Shown here: one piece after another, positions 44,221 through 51,818 of the stretch
Layout of the letters: each line of letters begins with the position of its first letter
Position numbering within the stretch: the first letter of the stretch is position 1
Assembly (NCBI RefSeq): GCF_000519325.1
Contig: NZ_KI912613.1
Coordinates: 3,987,859-4,051,858, forward strand
Length of the DNA: 64,000 nt
From: Patulibacter minatonensis DSM 18081
GTDB taxonomy: Bacteria; Actinomycetota; Thermoleophilia; Solirubrobacterales; Solirubrobacteraceae
Direction of reading: 5' to 3'
Notes under the pieces: model-generated
The model's input: only the letters and a program-made list of their open reading frames with translations
Database searches by the model: none
What the model was told of the DNA's origin: nothing
Translations under genes and position numbers: made by a program

Positions 44221-45273
44221 TCAGGCGTCGACCCGCGCCAGCGCCGGCGAGTCGTCGCCCGCGTCCGAGAGCAGGTCGCGGACCGCGTCCTCCAGGGCGA
44301 TGCGGCCCTCGGGGTCGATGAAGGCCTCAGGCCCGCCCAGCTCCCGGACCCGCGCGGCGATCGTCCAGCCGGCGTCGAAGCGCGCGAAGACCCGCGGGTC
44401 GACGTACGACGCCTTCGCGACCGCCGGGGTGTTGCCGAGGAAGTACGCGACCTCCTTGACCGTGTCGACCACCGCCTGGTCGCGGCCCCGGTCGTCGAGG
44501 TCGTCGTCGGCCTTGACGGCGATCCCCAGCGCGGCCAGCACGGTGCCGTTCCAGGTACGGAAGTCCTTCGCGGAGCAGTCGCCGGCGTGCTCCTTGAGGT
44601 AGTCGTTGACGTCCCCCGGGTGGAGCTCCTTCCAGCGCCCGCCGTCCTTGAAGGCGAGGAGCCGGTTCTTGCTGCCGCGGCGCTTCTTCAGGCGCTCGAC
44701 CACGTCGACGACCTCCTTGTCGGCGATCACCTGCACCCGGCGCTTCCCGGCCTTCGCCGTGTAGTCGAAGACGACCTGCTCGTCCTCGACCTTCACGTGC
44801 CGCTGCTGGAGGGTCGCCACGCCGTAGGTGTCGTTGGCCTCCGCGTAGTCCTCGGAGCCCAGCCGGAAGAACCCGAGGTCGAGCAGGCGCACGGCGCAGG
44901 CGAGCGCGCGGTCGCGGGGGAGGCCGTCCTGCCGCAGGTGCTGGATGAGGGTCGCGCGGAGCTTCGGGAGCCGCGCCGCGAACGCGACGACGCGGTCGAA
45001 CTTCTCGTGGTCGCGCTGCTCGCGCCAGGCGTCGTGGTACCGGTACTGCTTGCGGCCGGCGGCGTCGATGCCCGTGGCCTGGACGTGCCCGTTCTCGTGC
45101 GGTGCGATCCAGACGTCGTCCCAGGCTGGTGGGATCACGAGCGCCTCGATGCGCTCGATCGTCCGGTCGTCGGTGATCCGCTCGCCGTCGGCGTCGCGGT
45201 AGAAGAACCCCGTCCCGGCGCCGACCCGCGTGATGCCGGGGGCGTCGTGGTCGGAGCGGCGCAGGCGGTTCAT
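44221..45273 (-). CDS. DNA topoisomerase IB (poxvirus-like)
   Basis: A 350-residue type IB topoisomerase that relaxes supercoils through a 3'-phosphotyrosine link. The N-terminal domain includes GITRVGAGTGFFYRDADGE and IPPAWDDVWIAPHENGHVQATGID. The catalytic domain includes RLLDLGFFRLGSEDYAEANDTYGVATL (with the first catalytic Arg), RVQVIADKEV, FRTWNGTVLAA and KASYVDPRVF with the nucleophile Tyr290. Bacterial IB enzymes are scattered among bacteria and most are dispensable. ATG 45273 is chosen; a longer frame upstream is not conserved-looking. Confidence 0.93.
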   Translation of the reverse strand: MNRLRRSDHDAPGITRVGAGTGFFYRDADGERITDDRTIERIEALVIPPAWDDVWIAPHENGHVQATGIDAAGRKQYRYHDAWREQRDHEKFDRVVAFAARLPKLRATLIQHLRQDGLPRDRALACAVRLLDLGFFRLGSEDYAEANDTYGVATLQQRHVKVEDEQVVFDYTAKAGKRRVQVIADKEVVDVVERLKKRRGSKNRLLAFKDGGRWKELHPGDVNDYLKEHAGDCSAKDFRTWNGTVLAALGIAVKADDDLDDRGRDQAVVDTVKEVAYFLGNTPAVAKASYVDPRVFARFDAGWTIAARVRELGGPEAFIDPEGRIALEDAVRDLLSDAGDDSPALARVDA

Positions 45274-45336
45274 CGGTCCGCTCCTGTGCCCGCTTCCGGC
45301 GTCCGCACACGCGAGCGTGGCGCACCGCACGGTCGC

Positions 45337-45374
45337 GGCCCGCCCCGCCGTCCCGGAGGACGACGGGGCGGGCC
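45337..45374 (-). terminator. Strong stem-loop after the glycosidase/phosphoesterase gene
   Basis: GGCCCGCCCCG/CGGGGCGGGCC (11 bp) with further partial pairing toward the loop. It begins 14 bp past the stop of the minus-strand gene. Confidence 0.65.
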
Positions 45375-45388
45375 CCACGACGTCCGGG

Positions 45389-48300
45389 CTAGCGGAGCGC
45401 GGTCGTCCGGGCGGCGACGCCCGACGTCGCCTTCTGCGCCTTCGCGGTGCCCGCGACCCGCGTCACGACGGACACGCGCGTCCGGCCCGTGAGCCGTCGC
45501 GTGCTCGTCGCGACGACCGTGACGCGGCCGGAGCCCGATCGGGTGACGGTCCGGCGGCTGCCGGCGACCCGGACGGTCGCCCGCACCGCCGCCTTCCGGG
45601 TGTTCGCCGTCGTGCTCCGCACCGTGCAGGAGACCGCACGACGGTTGCGGATCAGACGGCACGAGACGGTCACGCGCGGGGTGCTGCCGGTGGCGCCCTT
45701 CGCGCCCCTGTCGCCCTTCGGGCCCCGGGGGCCGGTCGCGCCGTCCGTCCCGTTCGTCCCCGCCGCCCCGGTGGCGCCCGTCGCGCCGGGGGCCCCGTCC
45801 GCACCGTTCGTCCCGGGCGCGCCCGTGGTGCCCTGTGGACCGGGCTGACCGTCGGCCCCCGGGACGCCGGGAGGTCCGGCCGGGAGTCCGCTGCTCGTGC
45901 CCGTCAGCGGGACGGACGCCGTGCGCTCCGCGGTGTTCGTGGCGAACCGCAGGGCCGCGGTCGACGTCGCGTCCTTCCGCGACGGTGCGAAGCGGACGAG
46001 CACGCGGCAGGTGCCGCCCGGCGCGACCTCGGTGGAGGCGCAGGTGTCGTCCGAGAGGAGGAAGTCGCCGGCCGACGCCGCGTCCGACGCCTCGATCCGC
46101 ACGTCGCCGAGGACCAGCGGACGGTCGCCCGTGTTGCGGACCTCGACCGACTGCCCGGTCCCGATCGTGCCGACCGGCTGCGTCGCGAAGACGGGCGTGG
46201 CCGCCGAGAACCGCGGACCGGGGCCCGTGAAGGCGGTGACGTGCACCGTCTTCGTCGTCGTGACGGGGGCCAGCGACGCCTCGCCCGTGAACTCGCGCAT
46301 CGACTGGTTCGTCACGGAGATCTGGACGTCACCCTTCTTCAGGCCCGTCAGCTGTCGCGTGACGGGGTCCAGGATCGCGACCTTGCCGGCCTTCCGGGCG
46401 GCGTCGGCGGCGGCGTCACCGCTGCCGATCGCCAGGCCGGCGTCGCCGGACCAGTGCACGGACATCGGGTACGCGAGCGGCACCACGCGGGAGCCGGTGC
46501 TGACGCCCGCCGGCTGCACGATGCTCCCGGAGAGGGTCTGGGAGGTCCCGACCTCGAGCGCCTCGGGGGCGTTCAGGGTGATCGACTGCGCGAACGCGTT
46601 GACGTCGGCCGTCAGCCACTGCTGCCCCGCGTCGTCGTCCGGATCGACGGTCCAGCGGAGGAAGCCGGTGAAGCCGCCGCGGTCCGGCGTGCCGTACGGA
46701 TCCTTGCCCGAGGACGGGAGCACCGTGTACGGGACGCCCTCCAGCCGGTGGACGTCGGCGATCTGCGCGTGCGAGCCGACCATCGAGACGCCCTTGCCGC
46801 TGTCCTTCCGGAAGTCCGACAGGAGGTTCTCGACCAGCGACACCTCGGTGCGGTCGGTCAGCTGGCTGGCCTTCGTCTCCGCCGGGTCGTCGACCGGGTG
46901 GTGCGCGAAGACCATGACGTTCCTGACCTTCGGGTCGCTCTTCGCCTCGGTCAGCGCCTGCTGGAGCATCGGCAGCTGCTCGAACCTCGAGCTGCGGAGG
47001 TTCCCGTACGCGGAGTCGAGGATGAGGAAGCGCGTGCCCTTGTGGTCGAACGTGCCGTAGGGCTGGCCGAACTCGGCCTCGAACGGCGCGGTCGTCGACT
47101 GGACGTTGCCCAGGCCGTAGGACTCGTGGTTGCCCGGCAGGTAGTAGCAGGGCGTCGTCGTGTCGTCGGGCGCGGGCGTGTCGTCGCGGCCGATCGTCGA
47201 GGTCAGCGGGATCAGCCGGCAGCCGCCCTGCTCGAGGGTCTGCCGCGCGAGCGTCATGTCCTGCGGCAGGCCGCGGTCGGTGATGTCGCCGTTGAGCACG
47301 ATGAGGTCGGGCTTCGTCGCACGGATGCGCTTGAGCGCCGCGACGCCGACCTTCGTGAGCTCCGGCGCGTCGGCCGTGAACTGGATGTCCGACAGCGTCG
47401 CGAACGACCAGTCGTTCGCGTCCGTGGGGATGCGACCGTCCGGCGAGAACAGGGGGTCGGCCTTCAGGGGCTCGGTCGCAGGGATCTCGACCGCGCTCGG
47501 GACGTCCGCCTGCAGCGACCGCACGGTGTAGGTGCCGGCGGCCTGGTTGCCGGTGTTCGTCTCGATGCCCTGGAACGAGTTGAACCGCAGCGGGAACGTG
47601 ACGCCGGCGGGGATCGTGAAGTTCAGGTCCTGCTCCGTGCCCTTCCCGTTCATCGCGAGGCCGGTGACCGGGTCGGTCTGGGCGAACAGGCCGTAGCTCT
47701 TGCCGGCGGCGTCGAAGAGGCCCATGTAGGCCAGGGACGCGCTGTGGCTCGAGGTGACCTTCAGGCGGACCGTGAGCGGCTGCCCCGGGATCTCGACGCC
47801 GCGCGAGACGACGCCCGACGCCGTGAACCCGAAGTTCCGGGAGGCGTTGTAGGTGACCTTCAGCCCCTCGGGCGTGTCGGTCATGACCGTGCCGTTGCCG
47901 GAGGTGCCGTTCGGCGCCCAGCGCGGCGGGGTCGCGGCCGCGCCGCCGTCGTCGAACGAGAACAGCGTCTTCGTCTCGACGCCGATCGAGATCGGCAGCT
48001 TCGCCGTCCGGCCCGCGACCTTCACGGTGAGGACGGTGCCGCCGGACTTCAGCGGCGTGACCTTCAGGCCGGCGCCGTCGGGAGCGATCCGCACGACGGA
48101 GCGGTCGTAGTCGAGGTCGAGGTCCTGCGACTCGACCGGGGCGGTGTAGCCCTGCCCGTCGCGGCCGGTGACCTGGAGGCCGACGGCCGACGAGGCGCCG
48201 GAGGCGGAGAACGAGAGGCGCTTGGACGACAGCTCGAGGGTGCGCAGCGGCCGCAGGACGCGGACCTGCTCCTCGGCCTGCGCCGCGTCGGTCCGGCCGC

Positions 48301-49687
48301 GGACGGTGACCGTCCGATCGGACGCGTCTGGCGCCTGCAGGACCCCGCCGTCGACCGTGCCGGCGTCGGACGACCAGCGCACGTCGCCGCGCTGCAACGG
48401 CACCGGCGTGTCGTGGTCGTCGACCGCCTTGGCCGTCAGGGTGCGGTGGAGACCGGGGAAGACCGTGGCCTCCCGGCCGGAGTCGTCGTCCGTCTTCCCG
48501 GCCGGCACCACGGCGGAGAGGACGAGGTCGTCGACCTTGCCGTCGCCGGGCTTCACGAACAGGCCGACCCCGTTGGGATCCGCCCGCTCGCTGCCGTCCG
48601 ACGGCACGTTGCGGACCGTCGCGGAGGTGTCGCCGAGCGCCCGCGCGACCATCGTGGTCGAACCGCCGCCGTCGAGGTTGACGGCCGTCTCGGCCCCGAG
48701 GTCGGCCATCATCGCCGCCTCCTTCGTGAGGGTGACGCCGCCGTTGCCGGTGCCGCCCGGGCCGTCGACCGTCTGCATGATCAGCGTGCGGCCGCCGTCC
48801 TTGAAGCCGATCGCCGTCCGCGGGGCGATCGCGGTGTCGCCGATGTTCTGCGCGACGCCGCCGGTCACGAGCTGCGTGTCCGCGCCGATCGCGAACTGCA
48901 GGTTCTTCGCCGCGTCGGGGTTCAGCGCGTAGGAGAGCTCGACCGGATCGCCGACCGCAAGCGTCTTCAGCGCGGTCGCGCCGGTGCCGGCGCCGACGAG
49001 CGCGGTGGTGCCGTCGGGCAGCTGCCCCGCGGCGGGCGTGGCCGCCGCCTGCACGACCTTGCCGCCCGCGACGAGGACCTCGGCGACGTTGGAGCCCGTC
49101 ACCTGGGTGGCGCGGGTGTAGGCGCCCCACCGGTGGTCGTAGGCGCCGATCGCGTTGGCGCCGACGTTCACCTTGTTCAGGCCGCTGAGCGCGCGGGCCT
49201 GGCCGGCGAAGGTCGCCTTGCCGTCCAGCGCGAGCGTCAGGAGCTGGGCGATCCCGTCCTTCCCGACGCCGAAGCTCCGTCCGCCGTTGCGGTCACCGGA
49301 CTTGATCAGCTGCCCGCCACCGACCTCGAACCCGAGCGCCGCGCCCGAGTTGCCGATGTCGAAGAAGTCGCCGTTGATGCCGGCGACCGCTCCGGCGGCG
49401 TTGGCCTGGTCGGTCAGCGCCGAGCCCTTCGCGACCTTCCCGGAGGTCAGGAGGTCGGAGCCGACCGCGGCGTTGCCGAGGTCGGCCGTGACGACCTGGC
49501 GGTTCACCCAGCCCGTGGACTCGAGGTACTGCTGGTGGCGCAGGGTGATCCCCGGGCCGAGGGTCTCGGTGTGGTCGACGACCGCGAGGGGGTCGGCCGC
49601 GTGGGCGGCTGATGGCAGGGCGACGAGGACCGCGAATGCGGCCAGGGGCACGCGCCACCGTCGGGCGCGTGAAGGGCTTCCGGACAT
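45389..49687 (-). CDS. Giant secreted phosphodiester glycosidase / calcineurin-like phosphoesterase with collagen-like segment
   Basis: A 1432-residue exported protein. The signal peptide ends at AHA (residue 30). Residues ~60-378 are a phosphodiester glycosidase (NAGPA/DUF2233) domain with GINGDFFDIGNSGAALGFEV and TAVNLDGGGSTTMVA. Beta-sandwich linker domains follow to ~750. A calcineurin-like phosphoesterase spans ~757-1000 (SDIQFTAD, VLNGDITDRGLP, LPGNHESYG, VFAHHPVDD, GSHAQIADVH). An ASPM/SPD-2/hydin-like beta domain lies at ~1155-1265 (RNTGDRPLVLGDV), then ~60 residues of collagen-type G-X-Y triplets (~1269-1332) and a basic tail. It probably strips phosphosugar decorations from glycopolymers and then dephosphorylates the product; this is inferred from domains. 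Confidence 0.85.
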   Translation of the reverse strand: MSGSPSRARRWRVPLAAFAVLVALPSAAHAADPLAVVDHTETLGPGITLRHQQYLESTGWVNRQVVTADLGNAAVGSDLLTSGKVAKGSALTDQANAAGAVAGINGDFFDIGNSGAALGFEVGGGQLIKSGDRNGGRSFGVGKDGIAQLLTLALDGKATFAGQARALSGLNKVNVGANAIGAYDHRWGAYTRATQVTGSNVAEVLVAGGKVVQAAATPAAGQLPDGTTALVGAGTGATALKTLAVGDPVELSYALNPDAAKNLQFAIGADTQLVTGGVAQNIGDTAIAPRTAIGFKDGGRTLIMQTVDGPGGTGNGGVTLTKEAAMMADLGAETAVNLDGGGSTTMVARALGDTSATVRNVPSDGSERADPNGVGLFVKPGDGKVDDLVLSAVVPAGKTDDDSGREATVFPGLHRTLTAKAVDDHDTPVPLQRGDVRWSSDAGTVDGGVLQAPDASDRTVTVRGRTDAAQAEEQVRVLRPLRTLELSSKRLSFSASGASSAVGLQVTGRDGQGYTAPVESQDLDLDYDRSVVRIAPDGAGLKVTPLKSGGTVLTVKVAGRTAKLPISIGVETKTLFSFDDGGAAATPPRWAPNGTSGNGTVMTDTPEGLKVTYNASRNFGFTASGVVSRGVEIPGQPLTVRLKVTSSHSASLAYMGLFDAAGKSYGLFAQTDPVTGLAMNGKGTEQDLNFTIPAGVTFPLRFNSFQGIETNTGNQAAGTYTVRSLQADVPSAVEIPATEPLKADPLFSPDGRIPTDANDWSFATLSDIQFTADAPELTKVGVAALKRIRATKPDLIVLNGDITDRGLPQDMTLARQTLEQGGCRLIPLTSTIGRDDTPAPDDTTTPCYYLPGNHESYGLGNVQSTTAPFEAEFGQPYGTFDHKGTRFLILDSAYGNLRSSRFEQLPMLQQALTEAKSDPKVRNVMVFAHHPVDDPAETKASQLTDRTEVSLVENLLSDFRKDSGKGVSMVGSHAQIADVHRLEGVPYTVLPSSGKDPYGTPDRGGFTGFLRWTVDPDDDAGQQWLTADVNAFAQSITLNAPEALEVGTSQTLSGSIVQPAGVSTGSRVVPLAYPMSVHWSGDAGLAIGSGDAAADAARKAGKVAILDPVTRQLTGLKKGDVQISVTNQSMREFTGEASLAPVTTTKTVHVTAFTGPGPRFSAATPVFATQPVGTIGTGQSVEVRNTGDRPLVLGDVRIEASDAASAGDFLLSDDTCASTEVAPGGTCRVLVRFAPSRKDATSTAALRFATNTAERTASVPLTGTSSGLPAGPPGVPGADGQPGPQGTTGAPGTNGADGAPGATGATGAAGTNGTDGATGPRGPKGDRGAKGATGSTPRVTVSCRLIRNRRAVSCTVRSTTANTRKAAVRATVRVAGSRRTVTRSGSGRVTVVATSTRRLTGRTRVSVVTRVAGTAKAQKATSGVAARTTALR

Positions 49688-49812
49688 CGGAGCTCCAGTG
49701 GATCGATGGACCGCCGCGCGGGGGACCGCGTCGGACGGGGGATGGGAGACGGACCGCGCGGCCCTGAGGAGGCCGGAGCGGTGCCGACGTCACTCTGCGC
49801 CGAGGTACGCCG

Positions 49813-51243
49813 TCAACTCGTGAACGGTCGGTCACCGGGCGGTGAAGACCGGTGAACACCCGCGTCCCCGGTGTCCCGCAGCGCGCTCCAGTCGACCCGC
49901 CGCAGCTGCTCCCGCAGCCGCGCTCCGCGGGCGGGGTGGACCTGCGCGACCCAGGCGACGCGGCCCCGCACGTGGGCCTCGAACGCCGGTCCCATCCCGC
50001 CGCGGTCGGCCGCGCGCGGCCCGGCGACCTCCGCCTCGTGGAGGAGCGCGCGGAGCCGGTCGACGTCGCGCCGCGCGACCGCCGGGCGCTCGTTGACGAC
50101 GATCCCGCAGACGGTCTGCCGGCCCTCCCGGGCGCGGACGCGCGTCTTCTGCGGGTTCACCCGGAACCCCTCGTCGGCCGCGATCGCCGCGATCGTCCGC
50201 TCGAGCTCGTACGCCCGCCGTGCGAGGTGCCGTCCGCCGGACAGGGCCAGGTCGTCCGCGTAGCGCGAGTACGTCAGGCCGAGCGAGCGGGCCAGGCCGT
50301 CGAGGCGGCGGTCGAGCCGGAACGCGGCGAGGTTCGCGAGGGCGGGGGAGGTCGGGGCGCCCTGCGGCAGGTGGGGTGTCGCCAGGCGCCGACCGAGCCG
50401 GTGGTGGCGCTCGATCTCGCGCGGCCCGTCCGGTCGCGGGATCCGGGCCCAGAAGCCGTACGGCACGACGTTCGTGGTCAGCCCGACGATCGCGTGCGCC
50501 ACGGGCTCCGGGTAGCCCGCGGCACGCAGGATCCCGAACACGCGGCCGGCCGTCACCTGCGCGAAGAAGTCCTCGAGGTCCAGCTGCACGACGACCGTGC
50601 GCCCGACGTGCCGCGCGGCGTGGTCGAGGACCGAGCGTCCGGCCACGAACCCGCAGGCGGCGTCGTGCGGCGGGATCGGTGCGAGCACCTCGCGCAGCAG
50701 GGTGCGCTGGACCTCCTTCAGGCGGGCCTTCGGGCGCTCGAGCACCCGGGGAGGACCGCCCGTCCGCGGGTGGTGCGTGTAGCGATAGGCCCGCAGCCGC
50801 TCGTCGGGGACCTCGCGCTCGAGCCCGCGGACGTCGGCCAGCCACGCGAGCGCGCCCGGGTCGCGCTCCCCGACCAGGCGGCCGAGCGCGGCGACCGTCG
50901 GCAGCGGGGCGACCGGCCAGCGGGCGCCGCGCATGGCGGTGGGCGGCGCGTACCGGCGGCGGACGCGGGCGTTGGGCGGCCATCCACCGCGGGGTGCGTG
51001 CCCGCGGACGAGGTCGTCGATCTCCTGCGCGAGCGCCCGAGGGGCGTCCGCCGGCGGCGTGCGGTGCAGGGCCAGGACGGAGGCGACGAGGCGGGCCGGG
51101 AGCCGCGGGCCGAGGGGTCGCACCGCCTGCTGTAGCCGGCGGAGCATGGCGCGCTCGGTCCAGGCCCCGGCGAGGAGCGCCGCGGCGGCGGCCTGCGCGA
51201 GGTCGCCGGGCGGCGTGCCGAGCGGCGCGGGTCCGCGCCTCAC
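49813..51243 (-). CDS. Retron-like reverse transcriptase with ~100-residue N-terminal extension
   Basis: A 476-residue reverse transcriptase. Residues 1-105 are helical and unassigned. The RT core (about 155-405) shows PKARLKEVQRTLLREVL (RT1 region), GFVAGRSVLDHAARHVG, the first catalytic Asp in LDLEDFFAQV (222-227), LPQGAPTSPALANL (292-305), the YADD box (328-331), GFRVNPQKTRV and GRQTVCGIVVNERP (374-387). The last matches the retron region-7 VTG motif with Cys for Thr. The retron NAXXH motif is not evident. The layout resembles long myxobacterial-type retron RTs. There is no maturase, HNH or DGR accessory domain. GTG 51243 is the likely start, without a clear Shine-Dalgarno; the frame continues upstream through non-conserved Arg-rich sequence. 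Its leader is described separately. Confidence 0.85.
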   Translation of the reverse strand: MRRGPAPLGTPPGDLAQAAAAALLAGAWTERAMLRRLQQAVRPLGPRLPARLVASVLALHRTPPADAPRALAQEIDDLVRGHAPRGGWPPNARVRRRYAPPTAMRGARWPVAPLPTVAALGRLVGERDPGALAWLADVRGLEREVPDERLRAYRYTHHPRTGGPPRVLERPKARLKEVQRTLLREVLAPIPPHDAACGFVAGRSVLDHAARHVGRTVVVQLDLEDFFAQVTAGRVFGILRAAGYPEPVAHAIVGLTTNVVPYGFWARIPRPDGPREIERHHRLGRRLATPHLPQGAPTSPALANLAAFRLDRRLDGLARSLGLTYSRYADDLALSGGRHLARRAYELERTIAAIAADEGFRVNPQKTRVRAREGRQTVCGIVVNERPAVARRDVDRLRALLHEAEVAGPRAADRGGMGPAFEAHVRGRVAWVAQVHPARGARLREQLRRVDWSALRDTGDAGVHRSSPPGDRPFTS

Positions 51244-51326
51244 GCCGTCGGCCCGGTCGCGGCGAGCGCCCGCGGCACGCGGCCGGTCGCACCGTCCCGG
51301 AGCGGGTGGCCGGGGCGGCGCGGTCC

Positions 51327-51503
51327 GGACGACGACGGCGACGGGGCCCGACCTCCTGCGTCGTGCGTGCGCGCCCCCGCGCGGAGCGGCGGTCGAGCGC
51401 ACGCGATGCGATGTCCGGCCATCACCGGTGCCCCCGGGGGTTCCCCGGAGCGGCCCGTGATCCCGAGGGATCCGCGGTGCCGTCTCGGGCCCCGCCGTCG
51501 TCC
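51327..51503 (-). ncRNA. Candidate retron msr-msd RNA upstream of the reverse transcriptase
   Basis: An inverted repeat brackets this region. TCGGGCCCC-GCC-GTCGTCC at 51485-51503 can pair with 51327-51351 through 19 base pairs (7, 3 and 9 bp) interrupted only by two 3-nt GAC bulges. The outer arm begins at 51503, 6 nt after a TAGGCT -10 box, i.e. at the predicted transcription start. Inside are hairpins GATCCC-GA-GGGATC (51459-51472), CCGGGG/CCCGG near 51431-51450, and GCGTGCGC/GCGCACGC (51365-51372 with 51397-51404). This is the a1/a2 plus stem-loop order of retron RNAs. High GC makes chance pairing common, and I found no clear AGC branch-point consensus, so this is a hypothesis. Confidence 0.35.
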
Positions 51504-51509
51504 CCGCCG

Positions 51510-51515
51510 AGCCTA
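51510..51515 (-). promoter_or_regulatory. -10 box (TAGGCT) of the reverse transcriptase transcript
   Basis: Read on the minus strand this is TAGGCT, then six bases, then G at 51503. It predicts a ~260-nt untranslated leader before GTG 51243. The -35 region is weak (TGGTGG or TGGACG). Confidence 0.4.
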
Positions 51516-51654
51516 GTGCGTGCCCGCCCCGTCCACCACACGCGGCGATGCTCGCAGACCGGCACCGGTGCCGGGGCGCCACGATCGCAGCCCCGCGAGC
51601 CGCGACCGCGGGGTCGAGGGCTTGCACCATGCAGGAAGCGGGACATGTCCACCG
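51516..51654. other. Intergenic stretch between RT promoter and c-di-AMP riboswitch
   Basis: About 140 bp with no gene. It holds a perfect 16-bp palindrome CCGGCACCGGTGCCGG at 51559-51574 and must contain the divergent promoters of the reverse transcriptase and of the riboswitch transcript. I see no clear -10 for the riboswitch side; CACCAT at 51626-51631 is a possibility. Confidence 0.5.
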
Positions 51655-51810
51655 ACGTCCTTGCTACGGTGCCCAGAGCCGAGTCGCCGGAGATCCTCTC
51701 CGGCGAACGGGGGAACCAATCGACACCGGGGCTCATCCACCTCCCGAGGTGGAGGCGCGATCTTTCTGCGCTCGCCCGTCAGCTAACCCCGTAGGCCGAC
51801 GAAAGAGAGC
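51655..51810 (+). promoter_or_regulatory. Cyclic di-AMP riboswitch (ydaO/yuaA type)
   Basis: The 3' core CCCGTCAGCTAACCCCGTAG (51776-51795) followed by GAAAGAGAG is the hallmark of the ydaO aptamer. Upstream it has the other conserved pieces: CGAACGGGGGAACCA (51704-51718), CGGGGCTCATC (51727-51737) and the hairpin CCACCTCCCGAGGTGG. It precedes an NlpC/P60 wall hydrolase, a known actinobacterial target of this switch. The Shine-Dalgarno-like GAAAGAGAG (51801-51809) is part of the aptamer's 3' strand, 9 nt before GTG 51819. c-di-AMP binding is therefore expected to turn the gene off, possibly at translation. The 5' boundary is approximate. Confidence 0.88.
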
Positions 51811-51818
51811 CGTACCCC

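Noticed and set aside
45230-49612. A 1460-residue plus-strand open frame
   Set aside because: It is antisense to the glycosidase/phosphoesterase gene. High GC removes stop codons, and the product has no recognisable motifs.
49813-51243. Reverse transcriptase as a group II intron maturase
   Set aside because: There is no X/maturase or HNH domain after the RT core and no intron domain V-like sequence was seen downstream of the gene.
49813-51243. Reverse transcriptase as a diversity-generating retroelement
   Set aside because: There is no Avd-like gene, no C-type-lectin target gene, and no adjacent template/variable repeat pair was noticed.
51352-51357. AGGAGG (minus strand) as the Shine-Dalgarno of the reverse transcriptase
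   Set aside because: No ATG, GTG or TTG lies within normal spacing in the RT frame; the nearest GTG (51290-51292) is out of frame. It adjoins the inner arm of the inverted repeat instead.
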